Positions 53,656 to 62,143 of a stretch of DNA of 64,000 bases are shown one piece after another. The stretch spans positions 1-64,000 of the forward strand of contig NZ_JALPRJ010000019.1 of the NCBI RefSeq assembly GCF_030464885.1, read 5' to 3'. The DNA comes from Caballeronia sp. SEWSISQ10-4 2 (GTDB taxonomy: Bacteria > Pseudomonadota > Gammaproteobacteria > Burkholderiales > Burkholderiaceae). The notes under the pieces are model-generated. The model was given only the letters and a program-made list of their open reading frames with translations. It did no database searches and was not told the DNA's origin. Every line of letters starts with the position of its first letter. Within the stretch, counting starts at the first letter, position 1. The position numbers were made by a program, and so were the translations under genes.

Positions 53656-55457
53656 CGCAGGATCTCCTCGCCGGTCCGCTTCGAGACGACGACCAGTTGC
53701 ACAAAGCTGTTCAGGTGCACATACAGCCCAAAGAACGTGTCGATCACACGCACGAAGGAACCGAGGCTCGTGCCGACGAAATGCTGCTCGTCGATCGTGA
53801 GGCGTATTTCGATGCCGCGTACAAAGGTGGCGAACGGCTTACCAGGAAGCCACTGGATGGCCGGCCGCTGCTCGATGGCCGCTATGCCCTCAATATGCCG
53901 CGCCGAGACCGCTGTGCGCCGCAGGTCATAAATGCGCAGCAGTTCCTTGAGCGCCGAGACGCCGCTTTGAGCGAGCGAGACGTGATTGAGCGCGAGATGC
54001 GAAATCAGCCGCCAGTGCGCGGCACGGCCCCGTTCGAAACGCACGCTCGGCGTCGCGCGCCGCAGCATGCGCACACCGCTCACCAGCGAGTCGCCCTCTA
54101 GAAACAAGTCGCCGCCGTCGAGCCCGAAGGCAAGTTGCGACGGCAGGTCCCGATTGGTGCAAGTAAGCTCGATACTCAGCGTGTCCGTCTGCGGTTGCAG
54201 CGGTTCAAAGTCGATGTCGACAATGGAGATTTCCGTTTCGTAGCCGGGGCTGGATTTTGCAACCGCGTCGTCGCGGCGAGCGAGCCAGTAATGGCCCGCC
54301 TGTCCGCTTTCGCCATGATGCAGCGAATAGAACGGCCGGAATTCGATCACGGATTCGCCGTCGGCCTGCTCGCGCACGAGATGCACCGAGTCGATCGAGC
54401 ACACCTCATACGCGGATGCGCGACGCCCGTCACAGACAACCGGATACGCCACCGCCTGATGCGTGACGCGGATAGGATCGCCGTGCTGCTTGAAAAGATT
54501 GACGATCGGCGAGCAGAACAGCCTCAAATGGTCCTTCGACAAACCGTCGAGCATTCGCGCCGTTTGCGAGTCGCTGCGTATTTCCTTCAGCACCAGATGC
54601 AGCGTAATGCGGCTGCATCGGCCGCCTGCCCGCGTCATCGCGGCGAAATCGAAATCGATGAAATTGAATTTCTCGGGGAACGCGAAATACTCGGTCAGCA
54701 GGCGATACGCCGGATGCGACTTCTCCGGGTAATCGATGAGCGCATCGCGCTCGCTGAAACCCGATTGCTCGACGGCGGAATCCTGAAGCTTTTTCCACTT
54801 GCCGCTGCCATCTACTTCAACGTAGCTCGCCGTGGTATTGACGAGAAGGCAGTCAGCCAGCGCCGCAACGAACGACTGTTCGCCGTGCAGATGCACACGA
54901 ACCTGGTCCAACGCGAGCGTAGCCAGGTCGAGCTGCGCTGCGGTCGATTCGAACGTGACGGAGATCAGTGCAGCAGCATCCCGAGGCAGGACCGTCGCGC
55001 TCGGCGCCGATGCAACCGGCGTGTATTTCGCTTCGACAATACTAAGCGGCGCCAGCACGACGTCATACGCGTTGCGAAAGCGGCACTGCACGCCGCGAAT
55101 CGGCCGGGACTTCAACTCGGTCCCCCGTTCGATCGTGGCCGCCCCGGTGAGCTGGCCGAGCGTCTGCCCCGGGTCGAACTGCGCGATCGAACACGAGGGA
55201 AACGGCCTCAAGTAGTGAGGATAAAGTACTTCCAGCAACGCTTCCGTGAACTCGGGGTAATCGTCGTCAAGCTTCTTGTTGATGCGTGCCCCAAGCAACG
55301 CGAACGACTGGATCATGCGCTCGACGTGCGGGTCTTCCGCATGCTCGCCGGACATGGCGAGACGCGCGGCGATCTTCGGATACCGTTGCGAGAAATCGCG
55401 CGAATAACGTCTCAGGAACGACAGCTCGCGCTCGTAATACGGCAGCAGTTCTTCCAT
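53619..55457 (-). CDS. tssF: T6SS baseplate protein TssF
   Basis: Baseplate subunit of 612 residues (ImpG/VasA family). It begins MEELLPYYERELSFLRRYSR, the canonical TssF N-terminus, and continues with FAKRYP-type sequence, DPHVERMIQSFALLGARINK and PEFTEALLEVLYPHYLRPFP. The C-terminus contains VRGIEIRLTIDEQHFVGTS. The gene lies 89 bp after tssE and overlaps tssG. Confidence 0.95.
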   Translation of the reverse strand: MEELLPYYERELSFLRRYSRDFSQRYPKIAARLAMSGEHAEDPHVERMIQSFALLGARINKKLDDDYPEFTEALLEVLYPHYLRPFPSCSIAQFDPGQTLGQLTGAATIERGTELKSRPIRGVQCRFRNAYDVVLAPLSIVEAKYTPVASAPSATVLPRDAAALISVTFESTAAQLDLATLALDQVRVHLHGEQSFVAALADCLLVNTTASYVEVDGSGKWKKLQDSAVEQSGFSERDALIDYPEKSHPAYRLLTEYFAFPEKFNFIDFDFAAMTRAGGRCSRITLHLVLKEIRSDSQTARMLDGLSKDHLRLFCSPIVNLFKQHGDPIRVTHQAVAYPVVCDGRRASAYEVCSIDSVHLVREQADGESVIEFRPFYSLHHGESGQAGHYWLARRDDAVAKSSPGYETEISIVDIDFEPLQPQTDTLSIELTCTNRDLPSQLAFGLDGGDLFLEGDSLVSGVRMLRRATPSVRFERGRAAHWRLISHLALNHVSLAQSGVSALKELLRIYDLRRTAVSARHIEGIAAIEQRPAIQWLPGKPFATFVRGIEIRLTIDEQHFVGTSLGSFVRVIDTFFGLYVHLNSFVQLVVVSKRTGEEILRCKPRSGESILL

Positions 55458-55546
55458 TGCTCAAATCCCCGTCTCCGTGTCTTGCACGGATGCTGCCTTA
55501 CAGAAAAGCCCGACGACACACTAAAGGTCGCGGCTCCGGGCGCGCG

Positions 55547-56026
55547 TCAAAGCTTCGCCCGTGAGCGCGTCACGGAGTATTGCAGCGTCGACGGCAGCAA
55601 CATGGCGTCGAAGCTGACCGGCTCTTCGGCAGGATGCACGATCAGCACGGCGCGGATCGCGAAGTTGAGCGCGCTGGTGGACTGCTCGTTCAGTTCAAGC
55701 TTCACCGATACCTGCTGCAAACGCGGCTCGTGCCGTGCAATGGCCTGCTGGATCGACTGGCAAATGAACACGCGGTCGTAGTGGCTCGCGAGGCTCATTC
55801 CGGCGAAGTCGTTCAGCCCATAGGTCAGGATCGATAACTGGCATTCCGGCAACGCAGCCAGATGGGCCTGCGTGAAAGCGATACGCGTGTTCAGGAGCGC
55901 TTCGACATCGCGGGCTACCGTGCTCTTCAGTTCTTCAAGCGACAATTGACGCAGCGCCGCCGAAGCTGGTTCGTACGGGTCGTCGTCGAATAGTTTGTCG
56001 AGAAAGCTCGGCTCGAAACGTTTCAT
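55547..56026 (-). CDS. tssE: T6SS baseplate protein TssE (gp25-like)
   Basis: Small baseplate protein of 159 residues homologous to phage gp25. The ATG at 56026 (MKRFEPSFLDKLFDDDP) is preferred; the upstream extension has no family sequence. The core EALLNTR, then YGLNDFAG, and the C-terminal GPW/gp25 fold (about 40-150, LELNEQSTSALNFAIRAVLI) are recognisable. It nucleates sheath assembly on the baseplate. It lies 139 bp after hcp on the same strand. Confidence 0.93.
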   Translation of the reverse strand: MKRFEPSFLDKLFDDDPYEPASAALRQLSLEELKSTVARDVEALLNTRIAFTQAHLAALPECQLSILTYGLNDFAGMSLASHYDRVFICQSIQQAIARHEPRLQQVSVKLELNEQSTSALNFAIRAVLIVHPAEEPVSFDAMLLPSTLQYSVTRSRAKL

Positions 56027-56133
56027 GAAGCCCTGCTTTTCTTGTGCACGAAACCTGGCGTATGAAAGCGACACCGGCGCCGGACGCAAATGCGTACCGG
56101 CCCCAGGCGTCGCAACATCGGCCAGGATGCGCC

Positions 56134-56163
56134 GGAACTCCCTGGAACTCCTCGGAACCCCGA
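56134..56163. repeat. Three tandem 10-bp repeats after hcp
   Basis: Three consecutive near-copies of ggaactccYY at 56134-56143, 56144-56153 and 56154-56163 lie two bases past the hcp stop, in the hcp-tssE gap. On the minus-strand transcript they would be just downstream of hcp. They may form weak secondary structure. Confidence 0.6.
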
Positions 56164-56165
56164 GA

Positions 56166-56705
56166 TCAGACCGCGTAGGTCTTGTCGTTCTTGGTCAGGC
56201 TCCAGGCACCTTGCGCATTACCACTCTGGTTGCCGCCGATCTTCTGTTGCGTGTACTTCCACTGCACGGCGGCATACTTCAGCGAGAATTGCTCGGACGG
56301 CAGGCTCGCAGTCGTGGAGGTACCCGTCGTGGCCGCCGTAGCGGGCGCGTTGATGCTCGGGTTGATGCTGGAGATGATCACGTACTTGAGCTTCACTTCA
56401 AGGTACTTGATGCGATTGCCTTCGCCATCCGAGCGCATGAAGTCGATGGTGACTTCGTCGAATGTCGTGCCGCCGGAAGCGTGCTGGTACATGAGCGGGC
56501 TGACGACGTCGATGTCCTTCGTGAACACCATGTCGCCGTGCTCGCAACGCTCGGACGTATGACCGCCGGCAGTGGACGCCGTAGCCGAACGCGGCTGAGT
56601 GATAGCGTGGCTCCACGAATCGATCTCGACCCAGTTCGCGTGGTCCTTGTCTTGCGATTCGCCTTTGATCGCGGGATTGCCAAACTTCAAGTAGATGTCC
56701 TTCAT
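56166..56705 (-). CDS. hcp: T6SS tube protein Hcp (TssD)
   Basis: Inner-tube hexamer subunit of 179 residues, slightly longer than many Hcp proteins. The ATG at 56705 (MKDIYLKFGNPAIKGESQD) has a strong ribosome-binding site (ggggag and gaggt). Family motifs are GESQDKDHANWVEIDSWSHA, FTKDIDVVSPLMYQHASGG and VTIDFMRSDGEGNRIKYLEV. A Ser/Thr/Ala-rich loop at about 125-145 accounts for the extra length. It lies between tssC and tssE in the usual order. Confidence 0.95.
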   Translation of the reverse strand: MKDIYLKFGNPAIKGESQDKDHANWVEIDSWSHAITQPRSATASTAGGHTSERCEHGDMVFTKDIDVVSPLMYQHASGGTTFDEVTIDFMRSDGEGNRIKYLEVKLKYVIISSINPSINAPATAATTGTSTTASLPSEQFSLKYAAVQWKYTQQKIGGNQSGNAQGAWSLTKNDKTYAV

Positions 56706-56775
56706 ACCTCGACTCCCCATAGAGTGGTTTTATAGCCGGCCCGGACGGCGTCCAGGCCACACGCAGTCATGCCGT

Positions 56776-58266
56776 TCAGGAAGAAGCGGGCTTCGGTAGA
56801 TCTGCGACAAGCCGCAGCGAAATCGATAGTTCGTCCAGTTGAAAATGCGGACGCAGGAACGCCACGGACCGGTACGAACCCGGCTTCCCGGGAATCTCTG
56901 CCACTTGTATGGATGCCTCGCGCAGCGGGAACTGCGCCTTCTGTTCCTGGGTCGCGTTGTCGTCAAGCAGCACGTACTGCGAGATCCAGCGATTCAGGAA
57001 CACTTCGACGTTCTGAGCCGAGGCGAAACTGCCGATCTTGTCGCGCATCATGGCCTTCAGGTAATGCGCCACGCGCGATACCGAGAAGATGTACTGCAAC
57101 TGAGCGGACAGGACCGAGTTGGCGTTTGCGCTGTCGGTGTTGTATTTCTTGGGCTTCTGTACCGATTGCGCAGCGAAGAAGGCAGCGTAGTCGGAATTCT
57201 TGCAGTGAACCAGCGGGATGAAACCGAGGTCGCTCAGTTCTTTCTCGCGACGGTCCGTCACCGCGATTTCAGTCGGGCACTTGAGCGCCACTTCACCGTC
57301 ATCCGTCTTGAAGGTGTGCGTCGGCAAGTCTTCCACCAGGCCGCCGCCCTCCACGCCGCGAATGGCCGCGCACCAGCCGAAGTCATCGAACGCGGCGGTC
57401 AGGCGCGCAGCAAACGCCCATGCAGCGTTGCACCACAGGTACTTGGCGTGGTCCGTGCCGTCCACGTCTTCAACGAAATTGAAGGACTCCGCGGTCTGGC
57501 CATCTTTGGGATTGAACGGCAGGCGACCGAGAAAGCGTGGCAGTGTGAGACCGACATAACGCGAGTCTTCCGAATCGCGGAACGACTTCCACTTCGCGTA
57601 CTCGACAGTATCGAACACCTTGCCGAGATCACGCGGCCGGCCGAGGTCGGCGAAGCTTTCAAGGCCGATCAGTTCAGGCGACGCCGAGGCGATGAACGGC
57701 GCGTGCGCCGCGGCCGCGACGTGCGACATCTGTTCGATGAAGTACATGTCTTCCGGTTGCCGCGTCACTTCGAAGTCACCGATCAACGCACCGAAGGGCG
57801 CGCCGCCGAAGGTGCCGAATTCTTCTTCGTAGACCTTCTTGAAGAGTGCGCTCTGATCGAACTCGATGGCCGTCTTGAAGTCGCGCACGATGTCGCGCTT
57901 GGGCGCATGCAACGCCTTGATCTTGACCGTCGTGCCGGTGTTGCTTTCCTTGCACAGGTAGTCGAGACCGCGCCATGTGCTCTCCAGGCGCTGGAATTCC
58001 GGCGCATGCATCACGGCGCTCAGTTGCGCGGAAATCAACTGGTCGAGTTCGGCGACACGCGCGTCGATAGTGGCCGACAAGTTGTTCGATACGATCACCG
58101 TGCCGTCGAGCACCTGATTCACGAGTTCGCCGATCAGGTCCTTGGCGCGCGCGTGTTCGGAGTGAGACTTCGCGACCTTGCTTTTCTCGACGATCTCGTC
58201 GAGCAGCGACGGAGCCGCATCGGATTGTTGCGTGCCGACCTGTGCCGCAGCCGTTTGCTGATTCAT
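56776..58266 (-). CDS. tssC: T6SS contractile sheath large subunit TssC
   Basis: Sheath protein of 496 residues (VipB/ImpD family) that pairs with TssB to form the contractile tail. Diagnostic segments are LESTWRGLDYLCKESNTGTT, FGALIGDFEV, the SASPELIGLESFADLGRPRD region, FLGRLPFNPKDGQTAESFNF, and near the C-terminus VAEIPGKPGSYRSVAFLRPH followed by FQLDELSISLRLVADLP. It starts 15 bases after tssB. Confidence 0.96.
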   Translation of the reverse strand: MNQQTAAAQVGTQQSDAAPSLLDEIVEKSKVAKSHSEHARAKDLIGELVNQVLDGTVIVSNNLSATIDARVAELDQLISAQLSAVMHAPEFQRLESTWRGLDYLCKESNTGTTVKIKALHAPKRDIVRDFKTAIEFDQSALFKKVYEEEFGTFGGAPFGALIGDFEVTRQPEDMYFIEQMSHVAAAAHAPFIASASPELIGLESFADLGRPRDLGKVFDTVEYAKWKSFRDSEDSRYVGLTLPRFLGRLPFNPKDGQTAESFNFVEDVDGTDHAKYLWCNAAWAFAARLTAAFDDFGWCAAIRGVEGGGLVEDLPTHTFKTDDGEVALKCPTEIAVTDRREKELSDLGFIPLVHCKNSDYAAFFAAQSVQKPKKYNTDSANANSVLSAQLQYIFSVSRVAHYLKAMMRDKIGSFASAQNVEVFLNRWISQYVLLDDNATQEQKAQFPLREASIQVAEIPGKPGSYRSVAFLRPHFQLDELSISLRLVADLPKPASS

Positions 58267-58281
58267 TTCACACCCCGCTGG

Positions 58282-58830
58282 TTAGTCGCGCTGCTGGTCG
58301 TCGTGCGGCCGGTTGTGCTCCGGCGTGGTTGCTCCGCCCGCGTCATGCGCGAGCGATTGCAGTTGCTGCGTGTTGTGCAGCACTTCGCTCAGCAGGTCTT
58401 CGAGCTTGTCGTTGCCGGCGAGCTTGTTGCGCAGATCGGCAAGCTTGGACCGCGCTTCAAGCAAGCGTCGAAGCGGCTCCACCTGCTGCACGATCGCGTC
58501 AGGATCGAAGTCCGCAATCGAATTGAAGCGCAGGTCGACGCCGAACTTGCCGCCCGCTTCGCTCAAGCGGTTCTCCACCTGGAACGCGGCACGCGGCTCG
58601 ATTCCCTTCATCACGTCGTCGAAGTTGTCGCGATCGATGTTGACGAATTTCCTGTCGCGCAACCTGGGCTGTTCGACTTCCGACTGCCCCGCGAGGTCGC
58701 CCATCACGCCGACCACGAAAGGAAGTTCCTTGATTTCGATTGCGTCGCCGCGCTCGACCTCGTAGGTCAACTGGACACGCGGCGGTCGAATCTTTTGCAA
58801 GCGCTTCTGGATACTTTCTTTCTTGGCCAT
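58282..58830 (-). CDS. tssB: T6SS contractile sheath small subunit TssB
   Basis: Sheath protein of 182 residues (VipA/ImpB family). It begins MAKKESIQKRLQKIRPPRVQ and contains LTYEVERGDAIEIKELPFVV and GVMGDLAGQSEV (all characteristic), DRKFVNIDRDNFDDVMKGI, and a helical end carrying the ClpV-binding region. Rather than ending soon after the LLSEVLHNTQQLQSLAHD helix, it has a short polar tail. It is co-transcribed with tssC. Confidence 0.96.
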   Translation of the reverse strand: MAKKESIQKRLQKIRPPRVQLTYEVERGDAIEIKELPFVVGVMGDLAGQSEVEQPRLRDRKFVNIDRDNFDDVMKGIEPRAAFQVENRLSEAGGKFGVDLRFNSIADFDPDAIVQQVEPLRRLLEARSKLADLRNKLAGNDKLEDLLSEVLHNTQQLQSLAHDAGGATTPEHNRPHDDQQRD

Positions 58831-58892
58831 GGCTGGTCTCCGTGGTTCCGGCGTGAACGGGTATTCGATCTGCTTATGTGCTCAATATGGGC

Positions 58893-59585
58893 TCAACGCA
58901 GCGCGCTGAACGGATCGGACGCTCCGCCGCCCTTGGCTGCTTTCTGCGGAGCCGGGGCCGCTGTCGGAGCCGGCGCTGCAGACGCAGGTGCTGCGTCAGG
59001 TTTGGCATCCGTGTCCGCCTTGGCATCCGTCGCGGCGCCAGCCGTTACAGGTTTCTTGTGCACAACGACTCGCCGCTTCTTCACAACCGGCTTCTGGGCC
59101 TGCTGCTCGGGCGGGAACAAAGCGTCTTCGCCCAGCGTGTCGCGCAATTGTTTCGCGAGCGCCTGGGCATCGGATTTCGCGTCGCCGGCCAGCGCCGAAT
59201 CCTGGCGCAATTCACCGAGCGATTGCGTGGCAATTCGCAAGCCGCTTACTGCTAGAACGCTTTTAGCCTGGCGATCCGTTTGATCGCGCTGCAATGCTTC
59301 CTGCGCGGCCACGATTGCCTGGCCGTAATGTTGTTGCGTAAATTGAATTTGCGCGATTCGCGACCACGGTTCTTCGCGCGTCGGATCCGATTTTGCAAGA
59401 TCCTGATAAAGCCCGATTGCCTTGTCTTGATCGCCCGCTTTCGAGACGGCGTCGGCATCTGCCAACTGCTTGTTAAATACATCAGGGGTCGGCGGGACAT
59501 TAGCCTGTTGAGTTGCACAACCGGCCATGATGGTGCATGCCACCACTACCCCACTGATTTTTGTAAACAGCCGCTCTGTCATCAT
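58893..59585 (-). CDS. T6SS-associated TPR lipoprotein (TagM-like)
   Basis: Lipoprotein of about 230 residues. The signal peptide ends with lipobox MAGC (Cys about residue 23, counting from the ATG at 59585, where a second ATG follows directly). Two to three TPR-like helices (about 40-120, AGDQDKAIGLYQDLAKSDPT, then YGQAIVAAQEALQRDQTDRQ) precede a basic KKRRVVVHKK patch and an Ala/Pro/Asp-rich tail. A lipoprotein gene of this type precedes tssBC in Burkholderia T6SS loci and has been called tagM. The function is thought to be envelope anchoring. The name is by position and architecture only. Confidence 0.78.
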   Translation of the reverse strand: MMTERLFTKISGVVVACTIMAGCATQQANVPPTPDVFNKQLADADAVSKAGDQDKAIGLYQDLAKSDPTREEPWSRIAQIQFTQQHYGQAIVAAQEALQRDQTDRQAKSVLAVSGLRIATQSLGELRQDSALAGDAKSDAQALAKQLRDTLGEDALFPPEQQAQKPVVKKRRVVVHKKPVTAGAATDAKADTDAKPDAAPASAAPAPTAAPAPQKAAKGGGASDPFSALR

Positions 59586-59617
59586 TTCTTCACTAAGGCT
59601 AATTTTTTTAATCATGA

Positions 59618-59634
59618 GCAAAATCGAATTTTGC
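59618..59634. promoter_or_regulatory. Palindrome in leader of the tagM-tssBC transcript
   Basis: GCAAAAT-cga-ATTTTGC is a perfect 7-bp inverted repeat. It lies between the candidate promoter and the lipoprotein start, so it would be in the first 30 bases or so of the transcript. It could be an operator or an RNA hairpin affecting translation of the long T6SS operon. Confidence 0.5.
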
Positions 59635-59654
59635 CAGGCTCGGAGTGCGCAGGT

Positions 59655-59683
59655 ATAGTACAGGCCAAATTTTGTTAATTCAA
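59655..59683 (-). promoter_or_regulatory. Candidate sigma-70 promoter of the minus-strand T6SS operon
   Basis: On the minus strand TTGAAT (59683-59678) and TACTAT (59660-59655) are separated by exactly 17 bases, each matching the consensus hexamer at four of six positions. Transcription would start near 59648, about 60 bases before the lipoprotein start. Confidence 0.5.
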
Positions 59684-59960
59684 TCGCTACGTAAAGTACT
59701 CAAATTTTTATAGGCCTGCCCTAGTAACTCGGTAACACACTCTATGTTTTACGGCAAACATCTGATGATTCGGAATTTTTTTCCGGATTACACGAAATAA
59801 CAGGTTCGGAACACGCCGGAGACGGGCCGGAAAGACCGATATTCGAAACAAAACGTGCTTATAAAACAAACGGTTGAGCGAAGACAAGACAGCTTCGTGA
59901 AATATCGTCCTTTGCTTGTCATAATCGGGGAGCCCAAGCGTGGTGCGCGAAAGGCAAAGC

Positions 59961-60575
59961 ATGAATACGAGATATCTTGGGTGCAGCGCTATATTCGTCG
60001 TCACCCTGCTGATGGGGGGATGCGCCGCAGGGGTTTCGGTGCTCGGCGCCGCTGCCAGCGCGGGTTTGCAGGCGGTTGGCATTGGTAAGCCCGATATTCC
60101 GGACGCCCAGAAACCGCCGCGCGAAGTGCCCTTGACCCTTTATGCAGCGCCGAATCTGAATGCCGCCATGGATAAACGGCCGCTCGCGCTGGTAGTCCGG
60201 CTCTATACATTGAAAGACGCGACCTCTTTCCAGCAAGCTCCCTTTGACACATTCACGGACCCTGGTCGCGAGAAAGCGACTTTAGGCGAAGATTTGATCC
60301 GCGTGCGAGAAGTGACGCTGATCCCGGGACAGCGTTATACAGTAAAGGAAAAGGTCACGCGTGAAGCGGGCGCTCTTGGAATCGTCGCTTTATTCCGCGA
60401 TCCGGCGCAACAGCGTTGGAAGTTCGCATTCGACCCTGCCCGGTCGGAGAAATCCGGCATAATGATCGGCCTGCATAATTGCGCGATGACCGTGACCGGC
60501 GGAACCGTGATACCCGCAGACCAGGGATTACCGGCGCAGCAACTGAATCTGCTGTCATCGGTGAGCTGCGGCTAG
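59961..60575 (+). CDS. tssJ: T6SS outer-membrane lipoprotein TssJ
   Basis: Lipoprotein of 204 residues that anchors TssM to the outer membrane. The ATG at 59961 (MNTRYLGCSAIFVVTLL) starts a type II signal ending at lipobox MGGC (Cys about residue 21). The mature part contains VPLTLYAAPNLNAAMDKRPL, ALVVRLYTLKDATSFQQAPF and the TssJ beta-sandwich region LIPGQRYTVKEKVTREAGAL. An upstream in-frame start at 59940 is not needed. It is the first gene of the right-hand T6SS transcript. Confidence 0.94.
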   Translation: MNTRYLGCSAIFVVTLLMGGCAAGVSVLGAAASAGLQAVGIGKPDIPDAQKPPREVPLTLYAAPNLNAAMDKRPLALVVRLYTLKDATSFQQAPFDTFTDPGREKATLGEDLIRVREVTLIPGQRYTVKEKVTREAGALGIVALFRDPAQQRWKFAFDPARSEKSGIMIGLHNCAMTVTGGTVIPADQGLPAQQLNLLSSVSCG

Positions 60576-60796
60576 GCCCTGCTTTAATCATGAGTGTGGA
60601 AAGAATATTATCGAGCCGGCCATGTGTAGCGCCAGCGCGAACAATTCGAAGTGGATGTCCCCGGCAAAACCTCCGTGAGCGGTTTCGAAGAGAGGTTCAA
60701 TGAGCGATTGCTTTTAAGACCCGAGCGAAAGCGGGTGTGCAGAGCGTGATTTTTCGTAATGCGCAATCGCTGCAGCGACACCTATACAGGTTGAAT

Positions 60797-62143
60797 ATGA
60801 GTTATTCCGCCAAAGTGCTGTGGGGAGAAGGCCTCTTTTTGCGGCCGCAGCATTTCCAGCGACAAGACGCTTATCACGAGGCGCGTCTGTTCGAGTCCGT
60901 CCGAGCCCTCCAGCCTTATAACTGGGGCGTGCGTTCGGTCCGTTTCGACCGCGACGCGCTCGCGAGCAATGTGCTGCGCCTGAGTGACCTGTCGCTGGTT
61001 TTTCCCGACGGCGAACTGTATTCCGCGCCGCAAGCCAACGACTTGCCGGCGGCAATCGCGCTCGAGACCCTGCCTGACGGCGTCAACGAGTTCACGTTCT
61101 ATCTTGCCATGCATCCGCTGCGCGAAGCAGGGGCGAACTACGTACAGGATCCTGCCGCCGGTTTTGTCTCGCGCTATGTCAGCGAGCAGGCGCCCGTCGG
61201 CGATCACTTCACCGACGCCGCGCAGGCCGACATCACCTTCCTCAAGGCAAGCGTCAAGCTGGTGGCGAACAGCGAGCCGCGCGATCAGTACATGTCCGTG
61301 CCGCTCGTGCGGATCCGGCGCACGGCGACTTCAGGCTTCGAGATCGACGAATCGTTCGTGCCGCCGAGCCTCGCTATCGAAGCGTCGCCGCTGCTGCATC
61401 AGCGCCTGCGCCAACTCATCGAGGCGTTGCAGGCGAAGGTCAGTGCGCTCTACGGTTTTCATCGCGAGCCGACGAAGAACATCATCGAGTTCCGTTCCGG
61501 CGATGTCGCTTCGTTCTGGCTGCTGCATACGGCAAGCGCCGCCTTCGCCGCGCTTACGCATCTTTACCAGCATCCGGCATTGCATCCCGAGCGCCTGTTC
61601 CAGGAGTTGTTGCGGCTCGCGGGTCAGTTGATGACGTTCTCGAAGGGTTACGCCCTCGCGGACCTGCCGGTCTATCGCCATGATGATCCCGGTCCTGCCT
61701 TCGACCAGCTCGACGGCATCTTGCGTGACCTGCTCGATACCGTGATCTCCACGCGCTACTTCGCAATCGCGCTGGACGAGGTGCGTCCGTCGTTCCATCT
61801 CGGGCGCATCGACTCCGGCAAGATCGACGACAAGACCACCTTCTTCCTCTCGGTCACGGGCAGCATGCCGACGGTGGAGCTTGTCGAAGCCGTGCCTGCG
61901 CGCTTCAAGGTCGGGGCGCCCGAAGACGTCGACAAGCTGGTGCTCTCGGCCATGCCCGGCGTGCGGCTCACGTATACGCCCCAGGTGCCTCCGGCCATTC
62001 CCGTGCGGCCTGGCGCCTGCTACTTCGCCCTTGAAACGCGTGGCGCCCTGTATGACCGCATGCTGCAGGCGCAATCGGCCATGATCTACGCCCCGTCCGG
62101 TATCGACGACCTCAAACTCGACTTGATCGCGGTGACTTCATGA
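60797..62143 (+). CDS. tssK: T6SS baseplate adaptor TssK
   Basis: Baseplate-to-membrane-complex connector of 448 residues. The ATG at 60797 gives the canonical start MSYSAKVLWGEGLFLRPQHF. Further family motifs are QRQDAYHEARLFESVRALQP, YNWGVRSVRFD and the C-terminal DUF876-type end (VELVEAVPARFKVGAPEDVD, YFALETRGALYDRM). It is separated from tssJ by 221 bases without a gene and overlaps tssL by four bases (ATGA), so translation is coupled to the inner-membrane subunit it contacts. Confidence 0.96.
   Translation: MSYSAKVLWGEGLFLRPQHFQRQDAYHEARLFESVRALQPYNWGVRSVRFDRDALASNVLRLSDLSLVFPDGELYSAPQANDLPAAIALETLPDGVNEFTFYLAMHPLREAGANYVQDPAAGFVSRYVSEQAPVGDHFTDAAQADITFLKASVKLVANSEPRDQYMSVPLVRIRRTATSGFEIDESFVPPSLAIEASPLLHQRLRQLIEALQAKVSALYGFHREPTKNIIEFRSGDVASFWLLHTASAAFAALTHLYQHPALHPERLFQELLRLAGQLMTFSKGYALADLPVYRHDDPGPAFDQLDGILRDLLDTVISTRYFAIALDEVRPSFHLGRIDSGKIDDKTTFFLSVTGSMPTVELVEAVPARFKVGAPEDVDKLVLSAMPGVRLTYTPQVPPAIPVRPGACYFALETRGALYDRMLQAQSAMIYAPSGIDDLKLDLIAVTS

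Larger units (their letters stand above)
59586..59960. other. Divergent T6SS control region
   Basis: About 375 bases between the divergent lipoprotein-tssBC and tssJKL transcripts. The region is AT-rich for this genome. It contains a candidate minus-strand promoter (59655-59683) and a 7-bp palindrome (59618-59634), both listed. A CATAAT hexamer near 59920 might be a -10 for tssJ, but no good -35 pairs with it. No gene was found. Confidence 0.6.

Noticed and set aside
56839-59283. 814-codon plus-strand open frame across the tssB/tssC region
   Set aside because: Antisense to three genes with diagnostic T6SS sequences. GC-rich codon bias keeps the opposite frame open.
59610-59645. Possible sigma-54 promoter (TGGCA ... 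TTGC) before the tssBC operon
   Set aside because: The GG and GC elements are 14 bases apart on the minus strand rather than the required 10, so it cannot be a normal -24/-12 promoter.
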